A DNA stretch of 64,000 nucleotides from Marinirhabdus sp050859505 (GTDB lineage: Bacteria; Bacteroidota; Bacteroidia; Flavobacteriales; Flavobacteriaceae). Positions within the stretch are counted from its first letter, which is position 1, and every line of letters begins with the position of its first letter. Positions 44,861 through 53,805 of the stretch are shown piece by piece. A program made the position numbers and the translations under genes. A model generated the notes under the pieces. The model did no database searches. It had not been told where the DNA came from and saw nothing but the letters and a program-made list of their open reading frames with translations. The stretch is from assembly GCF_050859505.1 (NCBI RefSeq), contig NZ_CP193934.1:1240001-1304000 (forward strand), in the 5' to 3' direction.

Positions 44861-45667
44861 TTATTGTGAAACGGTTCCTAAATTAAAAACGCCATTAGAT
44901 CCATTCTCATTCATATCTATTTGAAGATTGAAATTAGGCATCATCACAGAATTATTAATGTTTAGATCCCAAGTATTAGGATTTTTGAACCATTCTGCTG
45001 CATTCATTTGTACCTCTACAGTAGTTGAGTTTCCTACGGTAACAGTTCCTAGATTTACTACAAATGAAGTGTCTTGAGTAGATTCTAACGTGCCATCCGC
45101 CGGAGGTAATGTGGTGTGTTTATTTGCTCGTATGGTGTGGTATTGAAACGTTTTCGTTTCAGCTATTTCATTTAAAAAAGTTCCTTCCATACGCATGTAA
45201 TGGTAACCACCTCCAAGAGGCATGGGAACAGACCAGGATCCGTCTGAAGAATTTAAGTCTGGATATCCGCCAGTTTTATCATTATCCTCATCGTCAAAAC
45301 CAAAAGTAAATGAAACTTCATAGTCCCCTTCTGGAATTTCAATATCAGGAGTAAAAGTAGCATTAGTCCCGTTACGCGCATCTATTAAACTATAATCTCC
45401 TGCATCGTACACAGTTCCGTCTTGTGCTGTAAAGGTAATATCTGAAATTAAGTACACCAATTTCGATAGTTTTAGCATGGTGTTATTGGCATTAAGGTAG
45501 GTAGTAGTCTGGTAATCTGCATTAGCAATGCGATCTCCATCCCAATATTGCGTAAATTGAAAGTCTACCGTTACTGGATCTGGTTCTGTAGTTGTCTTGC
45601 TGTCGTCGTCGTTGTTACAGCTAAACAATACTGCTCCTGTAACCAATAAAAGGGCAATTTTCTTCAT
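44861..45667 (-). CDS. MbnP-family copper-binding lipoprotein
   Basis: 268 aa with lipoprotein signal VLFSC (Cys17). It has the MbnP features: YTLN-like first strand, MLKLSKLVYLISDITF, the SFTFGFDDEDNDKTGG loop, GGGYHYMRMEG and the FQYHTIRANKH segment with candidate copper-binding His residues. In characterised systems MbnP binds copper after a Trp is oxidised by MbnH. Adjacent genes supply the MauG-type enzyme downstream and a repeat lipoprotein upstream (6 nt away). Confidence 0.9.
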   Translation of the reverse strand: MKKIALLLVTGAVLFSCNNDDDSKTTTEPDPVTVDFQFTQYWDGDRIANADYQTTTYLNANNTMLKLSKLVYLISDITFTAQDGTVYDAGDYSLIDARNGTNATFTPDIEIPEGDYEVSFTFGFDDEDNDKTGGYPDLNSSDGSWSVPMPLGGGYHYMRMEGTFLNEIAETKTFQYHTIRANKHTTLPPADGTLESTQDTSFVVNLGTVTVGNSTTVEVQMNAAEWFKNPNTWDLNINNSVMMPNFNLQIDMNENGSNGVFNLGTVSQ

Positions 45668-45673
45668 TTTTCT

Positions 45674-47056
45674 TTATTCAATTTTTATTAATAATACATC
45701 TTTATTTCCTTTATTGGAGTTAAAATCTCCGTTGTTACTTTCGGTATTTCCTGTAATAACTATACTACCGTCAGCGGCTTGAGTAACACCTTTACCAAAA
45801 TCTAGAGCGCTTCCTCCCATATTTTTTTGTCCTAGCATCACGCCATCTTTATCAATGAGTAATAACCAGGCATCGTTAACGCCATAATTATTGGTAAGGT
45901 CTACATCGTTACTTCTGCTTGAAGAAACCACTGCAAAGGAACCGTCTGCAAGGGCAACTACGTCTCTGGCAGATTCAAATTGAGTCCCGCCATAGGCCTT
46001 AGACCATAGTATGGAACCAGATTGGTTAATTTTTACTACCCAGACATCTGCATTGCCAATTGGGTTTTCAACGTCTACGTCACTACTTCTCGTATCCCCA
46101 ACTAACAAATAATTACCGTCCAGGGTTTTGGTCATGGCGTAAACTAAGTCTATTTCAGTACCACCAAAATTTTTCCTCCAAATTATATTACCATTTTTAT
46201 CTATATTGATAATCCAATAATCGTATGCGCCAATATTGGAAGTAATGTCCACATCATTACTATCTGAGCTTCCCAAAATTATAAATCCTCCAGACGGCGT
46301 CTCTACTGCATCGTAGGCGGTATCTGTGAAGGTCCCACCATAGTAACGGCTCCATTCTCTTTCTCCTAGACTATCTAATTTTAGAACCCAATAATCCCCA
46401 CCTGCGTGATTGCCGCTTACGCGTCCAACGTTTCCTTCTCCTCCGCTTGCTGTTACGTCCAAAACTCCCAGAAGTAAATAGCCTCCATCCAATGTTGGAA
46501 CAACGTTATAAGCAAGGTCGTTACCGGAATACCCATATGTTTTTTCCCAAATTAAATTACCGGAACTAGATATTTTAAAAATCCACATGTCATTAAATCC
46601 TGCATTTCCAGACGTAATGTCTCCGTCCGAGCTTCTGGTAAATCCTGAAATAACATACCCTCCATCTCGTGTTTTAGCAATGTTGGTCCCTTCGTCTTCT
46701 GCAGAGCCACCATAGGTTTTACTCCATTGTGTTACTCCTTGAGCGTCGGTTTTTAATATCCATACATCTACATCATCAGTGGTTTTGTCTGTGATATCGC
46801 CATTGGTACTTTTTGTTGAACCCAGAATAACAAACCCTCCATCTGCAGCTTGTACAATGGCAGCCCCATCGTCTAAATTGCTTCCTCCAAGATTTTTGGC
46901 AAATGCAAGATTTAAGGTAGGCTCAATAGGTTCGTCATCCTCATTATCCTGTTCCTCCTGCATTTCTTCAGAAGGTGTGTCATTTTTGCTACATGAAGTA
47001 AATGCGACAAAAGAAAGGAAAAGTAGGGGTGCTATAAATTGCTTTAATAAAGACAT
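45674..47056 (-). CDS. Beta-propeller-like repeat lipoprotein
   Basis: 460 aa with lipoprotein signal FTSC (Cys22), an acidic linker, then about seven repeats of about 55 residues, each with GG-x-x-x-D, a D/DGG(F/Y) strand, a D-x-W-(I/V)-(L/V)-K-(I/T) strand and an I-x-W-x-K-x-(Y/F)-GG turn. Such repeats fold as a propeller. There is no T9SS sorting domain. It is the first gene of the MbnP/MauG-type unit. Its function is unknown. Confidence 0.88.
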   Translation of the reverse strand: MSLLKQFIAPLLFLSFVAFTSCSKNDTPSEEMQEEQDNEDDEPIEPTLNLAFAKNLGGSNLDDGAAIVQAADGGFVILGSTKSTNGDITDKTTDDVDVWILKTDAQGVTQWSKTYGGSAEDEGTNIAKTRDGGYVISGFTRSSDGDITSGNAGFNDMWIFKISSSGNLIWEKTYGYSGNDLAYNVVPTLDGGYLLLGVLDVTASGGEGNVGRVSGNHAGGDYWVLKLDSLGEREWSRYYGGTFTDTAYDAVETPSGGFIILGSSDSNDVDITSNIGAYDYWIINIDKNGNIIWRKNFGGTEIDLVYAMTKTLDGNYLLVGDTRSSDVDVENPIGNADVWVVKINQSGSILWSKAYGGTQFESARDVVALADGSFAVVSSSRSNDVDLTNNYGVNDAWLLLIDKDGVMLGQKNMGGSALDFGKGVTQAADGSIVITGNTESNNGDFNSNKGNKDVLLIKIE

Positions 47057-47317
47057 ACTATTAGTTAACGATTAATTTTTGATTTGTTGTATAGTTGATT
47101 TTTACTAAGATACATTTCAGTTTCTAGTTGATTAACTGAAATTTTATCAGTAAGAAAGCTATTTATTTTTAAAGAAATGCCTGTTGTCCTAAGAGATTAA
47201 AAATTTCAAAAGTATATGTTAGTTTTACGTATCAAAAATATGTAATAAGTGCTAATTGTTAGATCCTCTCAAATCAATTAGCACTAATTACCTGTCGTGA
47301 TTATGTGATTATACGTA

Positions 47318-49234
47318 CTATTTTTTAATGATTCTCTTAGCTACTTGGTTGTTTACTAGTACAAAGTAAATCCCATTCGAAAATTGGGAAACATCAATTG
47401 TTTTGGTTTTAACATTCAGATTTTCTTCAGCCCAAAGTTGCTTTCCTAACATGTCTACTACTTGTAGTGACGTAATTGCGAGGTTTTCAGAAGAAATGTG
47501 TACTACATTGCTTGCTGGATTAGGGAATAAAGACAGGCCGCTATCCAGTGAGTTTTCTTCAACTCCTAACGGAACTTCAACGGCAAGTTGGAACGTACAG
47601 CTGCCTGTATTACCAGATGCATCGGTACTTTCAAAAGTAATAAAGTAATTGCCTTGCGGTAACTGACTGCCGGCTGCTAGATCTTGAGAAATTGATAGTC
47701 CTGTACTGCAATTATCAACCGCAGTTACATTTCCAGCTGTTACGTAATCTGGTAGTGTGTAAAAATTTTGGCCTGGATCAAACATTACTTGTTCATTTGT
47801 AGGACAGGAAAGCGTAGGTGCTAATTCGTCTATAACTGTTACCGTACCTGTGCAAAAATCACGATTTCCAAACTCATCATACACTTCAAGTTCTACTGTA
47901 TTGGCCCCTAGTTCGGAACAATCAAAAAATTTGTCACAAGCTAAGAAATATATATTTCCGCCATTATCTGTTGAGCCTCCATCCAGATCTTCTGGATTTA
48001 AAGTTGCCATCCCATTGGCATCTAAAGAAACTGTAGTTGTTCCACATACAGCAGTTGGCGGTGTGTTTTCATAGGTTGAAGATTTTACGAGAAGAAAACC
48101 TCTGTTAATATCACTAATAACAATGTTTCCACTTTCGAAATAAGGATATACACTCCAGGCACCACTAAAGCTGGCGTTGTTGTTGGCTGGGTAAGAATCG
48201 AAAAAACCTTCTTCGGCTATATTCCCATTTGCGATGTCTGAGATGTCAATTACGCGAAGTCCAGCACGATAATTGGCTATATAAAATTTTGCTCCTTTAG
48301 TGTATCCATTGTGGTCTATAGCAGGCGTAGGGCCTGAATATTCGAAACTAAGCGATGGATTGTCTAGATCTGTAAAATCGAAAATAATAGAACGTGTATT
48401 TCCACCATTATCAAGTTCGTCTACTTCATCCCCTAGAATAAAAAAGCTTTGGTCTTCTGTAAACCATCCTTGGTGCGTATAAGAAGTGTTTGGATATGTT
48501 ACGGAAGAAATACTAATGGGATTAGACTTGTCTGTGATATCAGCTATAATTACTTCACTCGCATTACTCCCAATTAAAATTTCTCTCCCATTATAGTCTG
48601 GGTCTGGACCACAGTAAGTCACGATTTGAGCATCGTGGCTATAGTTGTCCATGCCGTAGCCACCTTCCTGAACTGGGTTTAGAGGGTTCTGTATGTTTAT
48701 AAATATGGGGCCTCCATTAAAAGCATTTGCACCTACTGGGTAGGCATATCCTGTGTCTTCGTTTATTACAATGTTGTGCGCACTTCCAAAACCATTAAAA
48801 TGTGCGTCCTCTGTAAAAGTAACAGGAGGCGCTGGGACATTTCTAAGTCTGGTTAGATCAAAAACCTGCATTCCGTGTCCACCTGCCTCACTAACTACAA
48901 AAGCATAGTTATTGTAAACTTTAACATCTCTCCAAGAACTCGAACTTGTATGTGTAGGAAGTTTTCCTAAGTATACAGGACTAGTGGGATTGCTAATATC
49001 TATAAAAGCAGTTCCATTGTTAAGTCCTATTATGGCGTACTCGTTACCATTTGTAGGATCTGTCCATCCCCAAGAATCATTTCCAGCACTGGCGCTCATG
49101 GCTCCAAGATCGATAGCACTTTGAAGACCGTAACCGTCGCAAGGATACGGACCAGCAGATCCTCCAGAACAAGGTGTCTGGGCAATTGAAATAGTAGTAA
49201 AAAGTAAAAAACTAGAAAGTAAAAAGTGTTTCAT
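47318..49234 (-). CDS. Choice-of-anchor B family exported protein with T9SS sorting domain
   Basis: 638 aa with signal peptide (cleavage after SIA, about 18). The first 380 residues match choice-of-anchor B proteins: GNEYAIIGLNNGTAFIDISNP, LVIVD-like repeats and the VYPYFESGNIVISDINRG segment. Next is an immunoglobulin/HYR-like region (about 395-550, Cys-containing). From about 565 a T9SS type A sorting domain follows (LFPNPASNVVHIS). It is an extracellular or surface protein of unknown function. A decayed fragment of a relative lies upstream (49390-49602). Confidence 0.92.
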   Translation of the reverse strand: MKHFLLSSFLLFTTISIAQTPCSGGSAGPYPCDGYGLQSAIDLGAMSASAGNDSWGWTDPTNGNEYAIIGLNNGTAFIDISNPTSPVYLGKLPTHTSSSSWRDVKVYNNYAFVVSEAGGHGMQVFDLTRLRNVPAPPVTFTEDAHFNGFGSAHNIVINEDTGYAYPVGANAFNGGPIFINIQNPLNPVQEGGYGMDNYSHDAQIVTYCGPDPDYNGREILIGSNASEVIIADITDKSNPISISSVTYPNTSYTHQGWFTEDQSFFILGDEVDELDNGGNTRSIIFDFTDLDNPSLSFEYSGPTPAIDHNGYTKGAKFYIANYRAGLRVIDISDIANGNIAEEGFFDSYPANNNASFSGAWSVYPYFESGNIVISDINRGFLLVKSSTYENTPPTAVCGTTTVSLDANGMATLNPEDLDGGSTDNGGNIYFLACDKFFDCSELGANTVELEVYDEFGNRDFCTGTVTVIDELAPTLSCPTNEQVMFDPGQNFYTLPDYVTAGNVTAVDNCSTGLSISQDLAAGSQLPQGNYFITFESTDASGNTGSCTFQLAVEVPLGVEENSLDSGLSLFPNPASNVVHISSENLAITSLQVVDMLGKQLWAEENLNVKTKTIDVSQFSNGIYFVLVNNQVAKRIIKK

Positions 49235-49389
49235 AAGTAGAAAATGGGATTAAGTTTTAAGATTTTGAAACGTCAGTAAAAAATATAAATTGTGTTGAAA
49301 AATGCAATAAAAGTTAAATTCTATCTAATGTTTACACCGTTTTATTGCCTAATGTTGCAAATATAGCATTTATTTGACTTAATTAAATA

Positions 49390-49602
49390 AAATTGAGTGT
49401 CAATATCACTGATTGTTACGTGTTTATTTTCAAAATAAGGAAACATACACCAAGCCCTATTAAAAGATGTTCTGTTGTTTTTTTGTAATTGCTTTAAAGA
49501 GGCAATTTCATTTAAATTTATACAAGAAATAGTTAGGATATAAAGACCAGCGGTATAATTCGATGCGCCATAAAAATTCAGACCAAATTGTCAAGCATCA
49601 AT
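49390..49602 (-). pseudogene. Relic of a second choice-of-anchor B gene
   Basis: Minus-strand translation from 49602 gives a stretch with FYGASNYTAGLYIL and, later, SFNRAWCMFPYFENKHVTISD. It parallels FYIANYRAGLRVI and SFSGAWSVYPYFESGNIVISD of the intact gene in the same order and spacing, with an in-frame TGA near the start. The segment is therefore a decayed, truncated paralogue. Confidence 0.8.
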
Positions 49603-49947
49603 TTCCCTCCCGAACCTTTAGTGCTATGAATGGTATTTAGATCTATCGTATGGTAAGTTTATGTTGCTATGCGGATAGATACCACCCGAAAGCCCTTTTA
49701 TACAAGACGCTGGAAGCTTAAAATCTGCTGGTGACATTTGTAGTAAATCCTCCTCTCATTGCATGGTCATTTTCAATAGCACAAGATTTACTACTATATG
49801 CCAATCCTTAGTACTACACATGCTACAAAAAAGCAATGACTAGAAGTAAAAGAATTTTTTTACAACCTGATTATTTAAAAATTTACAAAAGAGGCAATGT
49901 GCTTCTCCAATTTTTAAATTACAACCTATTGCCGTCGTGGTTTATAA
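49603..49947. other. Gene-free stretch with possible coding relics
   Basis: Beyond the choice-of-anchor relic, a minus-strand frame of 37 codons (49624-49738, MSPADFKLPASCIKGLSGG onward) looks protein-like but is truncated, and further upstream the frame breaks. I see no intact gene. A -7-like TATTTTTG for thiL is at 49957-49964. Confidence 0.4.
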
Positions 49948-49989
49948 ATGAAGCCGTATTTTTGCACTCAAATATCCAAAATAGTACTC

Positions 49990-51054
49990 ATGTTCGATAA
50001 TAAAGATACTGCTACCACTCCCATTTCCTCATTAGGGGAATTTGGACTTATTGATCATCTCACCAAACATTTCAGCATACAACATAAAACTACCATCAAA
50101 GGTATTGGTGATGATGCTGCTGTGATTGTTGCTGGAAAGAACAAACAACTGGTTGTTACTACAGATATGTTGGTGGAAGGGGTGCATTTTGACCTTTCTT
50201 ACATGCCTTTAAAACATTTAGGATACAAAGCCGTGATGGTAAATCTATCCGATGTGTTTGCTATGAACGCAACGGCAAAACAAATTACCGTTTCTGTGGC
50301 AGTATCCAATCGGTTTCCAGTGGAAGCCATGGAAGAATTATACGCAGGGATTCAAGCAGCAGCAGAAATATATAAAGTAGATGTAATAGGTGGAGATACC
50401 ACGTCATCCACTTCGGGACTTATTATAAGCATTACGGCAATTGGAGAAGCAGCTTCGGACAAAATTACGTACAGAAGCGGCGCTAAAGAAAATGACTTAC
50501 TAGTGGTTACGGGCGATTTAGGTGCGGCGTATCTGGGACTTCAGGTTTTGGAACGTGAACGACAAGTGTTTAAAGTAAATCCCAATGCACAGCCCGATTT
50601 AGAAAACTATACGTATTTAATTGAACGACAGTTAAAGCCGGAAGCCAGAAAAGATATTCCCGTGTTGCTTGATGAATTAGGCGTACAGCCTACGTCGATG
50701 ATAGATGTTAGTGACGGACTGTCCAGCGAAATTATCCATATTTGTAAAAGCTCTAATGTGGGTTGTAATTTATATGAAGATAAAATACCGTTGGACCCAC
50801 AGGTAATTTCTACCTGTGAAGAGTTTAATATGGACAGTACAACCATTGCCTTGAGTGGAGGAGAAGATTATGAATTGCTGTTTACTGTAGCTACTGAAGA
50901 TTTTGCTAAAATACAAGCCAATCCACATCTTTCGGTAATTGGACATATGACAAAGGCTAGTGAAGGCATGCACTTAATCACAAGAGCGAATACCAAAATT
51001 GAATTAATCGCTCGTGGATGGAATGCACTGGATACGGAAGAATCTACAGCATAA
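49990..51054 (+). CDS. thiL: Thiamine-monophosphate kinase
   Basis: Phosphorylates thiamine monophosphate to the active diphosphate. 354 aa from the ATG at 49990 (begins MFDNKDTATT); the longer frame from 49948 starts inside the promoter region. Family motifs are LGEFGLIDHL, GIGDDAAVI (ATP/Mg), TTDMLVEGVHFDL, GYKAVMVNLSDVFAMNA, IGGDTTSS, DVSDGLSSE and LSGGEDYELLFT. It stands alone on the plus strand. Confidence 0.96.
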   Translation: MFDNKDTATTPISSLGEFGLIDHLTKHFSIQHKTTIKGIGDDAAVIVAGKNKQLVVTTDMLVEGVHFDLSYMPLKHLGYKAVMVNLSDVFAMNATAKQITVSVAVSNRFPVEAMEELYAGIQAAAEIYKVDVIGGDTTSSTSGLIISITAIGEAASDKITYRSGAKENDLLVVTGDLGAAYLGLQVLERERQVFKVNPNAQPDLENYTYLIERQLKPEARKDIPVLLDELGVQPTSMIDVSDGLSSEIIHICKSSNVGCNLYEDKIPLDPQVISTCEEFNMDSTTIALSGGEDYELLFTVATEDFAKIQANPHLSVIGHMTKASEGMHLITRANTKIELIARGWNALDTEESTA

Positions 51055-51276
51055 CCGTTGCCATATCTTAGCTGAAAGAAGTAAAACTTTGGTCATTCTT
51101 TTTCCAGTATTTTGCTATACTTCACAAACTTTTTGCAGCCATTTTTAGTCTTTTGCTGTTTCCATATAGAACACTCAAAACTCTTTTAATTCAGCTATTA
51201 TGAATGGTAATAAATTTCATTTATCCTAAGTCCAATGCGCTGATTTAAAATAGTTTTATTGACTTTATGCAGGAAT

Positions 51277-51519
51277 TTATGCAGGAATTTTTTGCATTTT
51301 CTTTTCATAAAACGAAGCTAACGCATTATTCGCATTGCGAATCTTTAAAGTTAAGATTTCAACACTGCCTTGCATATTGTCTGCAACCTCTTTTTTGCAA
51401 TGTACACAAGTGTATTCATTCACATGGTCCGTTACCTTTCGGCTTATAACGTAGTCGTGACCAAATGTTGCGCAAACTAAGCTCAACAATGAGAATGGAG
51501 AAGTGGGGAATTTATCCAT
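51277..51519 (-). CDS. Small Cys-rich conserved flavobacterial protein
   Basis: 80 aa with CATFGHDYVISRKVTDHVNEYTCVHC..., an arrangement of Cys and His with one CxxC that suggests a zinc ribbon, followed by a helical tail. I recall similar short proteins in other flavobacteria but know no function. It has its own ATG at 51519. The flanking gaps (51055-51276 and 51520-51580) show nothing more. Confidence 0.75.
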   Translation of the reverse strand: MDKFPTSPFSLLSLVCATFGHDYVISRKVTDHVNEYTCVHCKKEVADNMQGSVEILTLKIRNANNALASFYEKKMQKIPA

Positions 51520-51580
51520 AATAGTTCAGTTTTTTTTGTTGTTAGACGATAAATGTAAACTTTTTTATGAATAATAACGA

Positions 51581-52363
51581 TTAAACGCAGTTATTTTCGA
51601 TGAAATGCACAATTTTATTTAATTTGTTAAAATTTGCCAAATGACTCATGTGGCCCCCTTCTAGTTCAAAAAGCTTGGTATTACTGTTCTTAGCGACAAT
51701 TTTACATTCTTGTATAGGTAAAATGGGATCTTCAGTGCCACAGATCATAAATTTCGGTTTCGGGAAATTTTTTAGTACAGCGGTCCTATCTTTTCGGTCT
51801 TTCATGCCTGAAATTGTAGCAGTTATCCCTTCAGCAGTCATCTCTAATGCCTCAGTTTTAAGTTGTTCAATTTCAGATGGAAACTTCTCACGGGTAGCTT
51901 CAGCAAACAAATTGCTAATAGCCATACTCACAAAAGCATCTTTAGCTTTGGGAACCAACTGTAGAGCACGTTCACGGTTTAGTTTTCGTTCTTTGGAATC
52001 TTCGGCAGGCGTGGAATTAAGCAATACTAGTTTTTCTAATTGGTGCGGAACTAATTCTGCCATCGCCATTGCCACATAACCTCCCATAGAATGACCTATT
52101 AGGGTACATGTTTTAATGTCCAGATGCACTAATAAGGCACTGCTTATTTCAGCAAACAATTCCATAGAATGTATGCCTGAAACAGTTGTGCTTTTTCCGT
52201 GACCAGGAAAATCCAATGTAATTACTCTGTGTGTTTTGTAGAATGTTGGGGCAATTTTCGACCACATAGTACTACTCTCCAGAAAGCCGTGCAACAATAG
52301 AATTGCTGGACCAGAACCTTCACTGGTGTAATAAATGGAGGAGTTGTTGTGGTGGAAAATCAT
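51581..52363 (-). CDS. Alpha/beta hydrolase
   Basis: 260 aa from the ATG at 52363 (begins MIFHHNNSS); the longer frame from 52432 adds 23 non-conserved residues. It has LLLHGFLESSTMW (oxyanion His-Gly), DFPGHGKS, the nucleophile elbow GHSMGGYVAMA, GTEDPILP (Asp) and GGHMSHLANF (His), a complete catalytic triad. No signal peptide. The substrate cannot be told. Divergent from brnQ across 80 bp. Confidence 0.9.
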   Translation of the reverse strand: MIFHHNNSSIYYTSEGSGPAILLLHGFLESSTMWSKIAPTFYKTHRVITLDFPGHGKSTTVSGIHSMELFAEISSALLVHLDIKTCTLIGHSMGGYVAMAMAELVPHQLEKLVLLNSTPAEDSKERKLNRERALQLVPKAKDAFVSMAISNLFAEATREKFPSEIEQLKTEALEMTAEGITATISGMKDRKDRTAVLKNFPKPKFMICGTEDPILPIQECKIVAKNSNTKLFELEGGHMSHLANFNKLNKIVHFIENNCV

Positions 52364-52443
52364 TTTTATATCTTCGGGGGCGTTTATACGCCACAAAAAT
52401 GAAGCATAACTTAAAGAGAGACTAATTTTCACTTAAACTTTAT

Positions 52444-53739
52444 ATGGATTTTAACAAACAGACTTATTTAACCGCCTTTGCGCTGTTCTCATTATTCTTT
52501 GGAGCCGGAAATTTAATTCTCCCTCCCTTTTTGGGCTACAATGCAGGTGAGGATTGGTTTTGGGTATTGTTGGGTTTTGGAATCTCCGCTGTTGTTATTC
52601 CCATCATGGCAATATATGGCTATGCGCGAATCCAAGGGACGATGCTGGATTTTGCAAAAAAGATTTCTCCTGCCGTGGCGTTGGTGTATTGTGTGATTGT
52701 GTATGCTATTTCGGTTGCATTGCCCGCTCCCAGAACGGCTTCGGTTACCTACGAAATGGCCGTGCAACCCTATTCTGAATTGTCTTCTCTATGGTTAAGT
52801 ACTATCTATTTTGCCATAGTGCTCGTATTTGTTTTAAACCGAACAAAAATCATTAGCCTCATTGGTAAATTTCTAACACCTTTCATAATCATCCTGCTAT
52901 TGTGTATAATAGGTATTGGTCTTTTTGGGGATGCTGAAGCCATGAAAGCTTCCATTTTCGATAACGGACTCTCTGCTGGAATTCTGGAAGGGTATCAAAC
53001 TTTTGATGCCATTGGTGGTGTCGTGGTGGGAGGAGTGATAGTGATCTCTCTGGCTCTACAAGGAAAATATAATTACGAAGAAAAAAAGAAAATGATTGCC
53101 AAATCGGGATTGCTGGCAGGAATTGGTCTTTTCGCTATCTACGGCGGGCTCATAGCGCTAGGTGCTTATTATAGCGCAACCCTACAGGTTGAAAACCGAA
53201 CCGAATTATTACAGCTTTTAAGTACAAGTACCTTAGGAAAAATAGGAACCGCGTTTTTAGGAATTTTGGTAGCCTTGGCGTGTTTTACCACGGCAGTTGG
53301 TATTATTACAGGAACTTCAGATTTTGTAAAAGGACTTTGTAAAAACTCACAAACAGCATACATAATTACAGCAGTCTTGGGCTGTGTACTGGGCGTAGCG
53401 ATTGGCCAATTTGACGTACATTATATTATAGACATCGCCTTGCCAGCTTTAATGTTTATCTATCCCATTACCATTGTCCTTATTATATTAAATACATTGC
53501 CAGAACGTTTTGCCTCTACTACGGTATTTAGAGCCGTAGCCTTAGTTACCTTTCTTTTTAGCATCCCAGATTTTTTAGGATTTTTTATTGCAGAAGACTC
53601 CGTAAACGCATTAAAAGAATACATTCCATTATCTAAGTACAGTATGGGTTGGGTATTGCCTGCTTTATTTGTTTTCGTTTTGGTGAACCTTTTCGAGTTA
53701 TTTCGAGGAAGGAATACCGGAGAAATTACAGCTAAGTAA
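52444..53739 (+). CDS. brnQ: Branched-chain amino acid transport system II carrier protein
   Basis: 431 aa with about 12 membrane helices, an LIVCS family sodium-coupled symporter for Leu, Ile and Val. The N-terminal FALFSLFFGAGNLILPPFLG and the later APRTASVTYEMAV and YEEKKKM loop are characteristic. It is transcribed alone. Confidence 0.95.
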   Translation: MDFNKQTYLTAFALFSLFFGAGNLILPPFLGYNAGEDWFWVLLGFGISAVVIPIMAIYGYARIQGTMLDFAKKISPAVALVYCVIVYAISVALPAPRTASVTYEMAVQPYSELSSLWLSTIYFAIVLVFVLNRTKIISLIGKFLTPFIIILLLCIIGIGLFGDAEAMKASIFDNGLSAGILEGYQTFDAIGGVVVGGVIVISLALQGKYNYEEKKKMIAKSGLLAGIGLFAIYGGLIALGAYYSATLQVENRTELLQLLSTSTLGKIGTAFLGILVALACFTTAVGIITGTSDFVKGLCKNSQTAYIITAVLGCVLGVAIGQFDVHYIIDIALPALMFIYPITIVLIILNTLPERFASTTVFRAVALVTFLFSIPDFLGFFIAEDSVNALKEYIPLSKYSMGWVLPALFVFVLVNLFELFRGRNTGEITAK

Positions 53740-53775
53740 ATAGACTCCGTTGGTATTTGGGTTTCATTATTATGT

Positions 53776-53791
53776 GACCCCTCCTTCGTAG
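53776..53791. repeat. Small palindrome, CCTC/GAGG with TTCG
   Basis: A short stem with a TTCG-containing loop followed by a T run (plus strand), between convergent brnQ and pepP. It may terminate brnQ and belongs loosely with the CTTC-loop palindromes. Confidence 0.4.
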
Positions 53792-53805
53792 AGGTGAATT
53801 TTTTT

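Noticed and set aside
45674..47056. T9SS-secreted protein
   Set aside because: It has a lipobox and no C-terminal sorting domain; the chain ends with a repeat strand.
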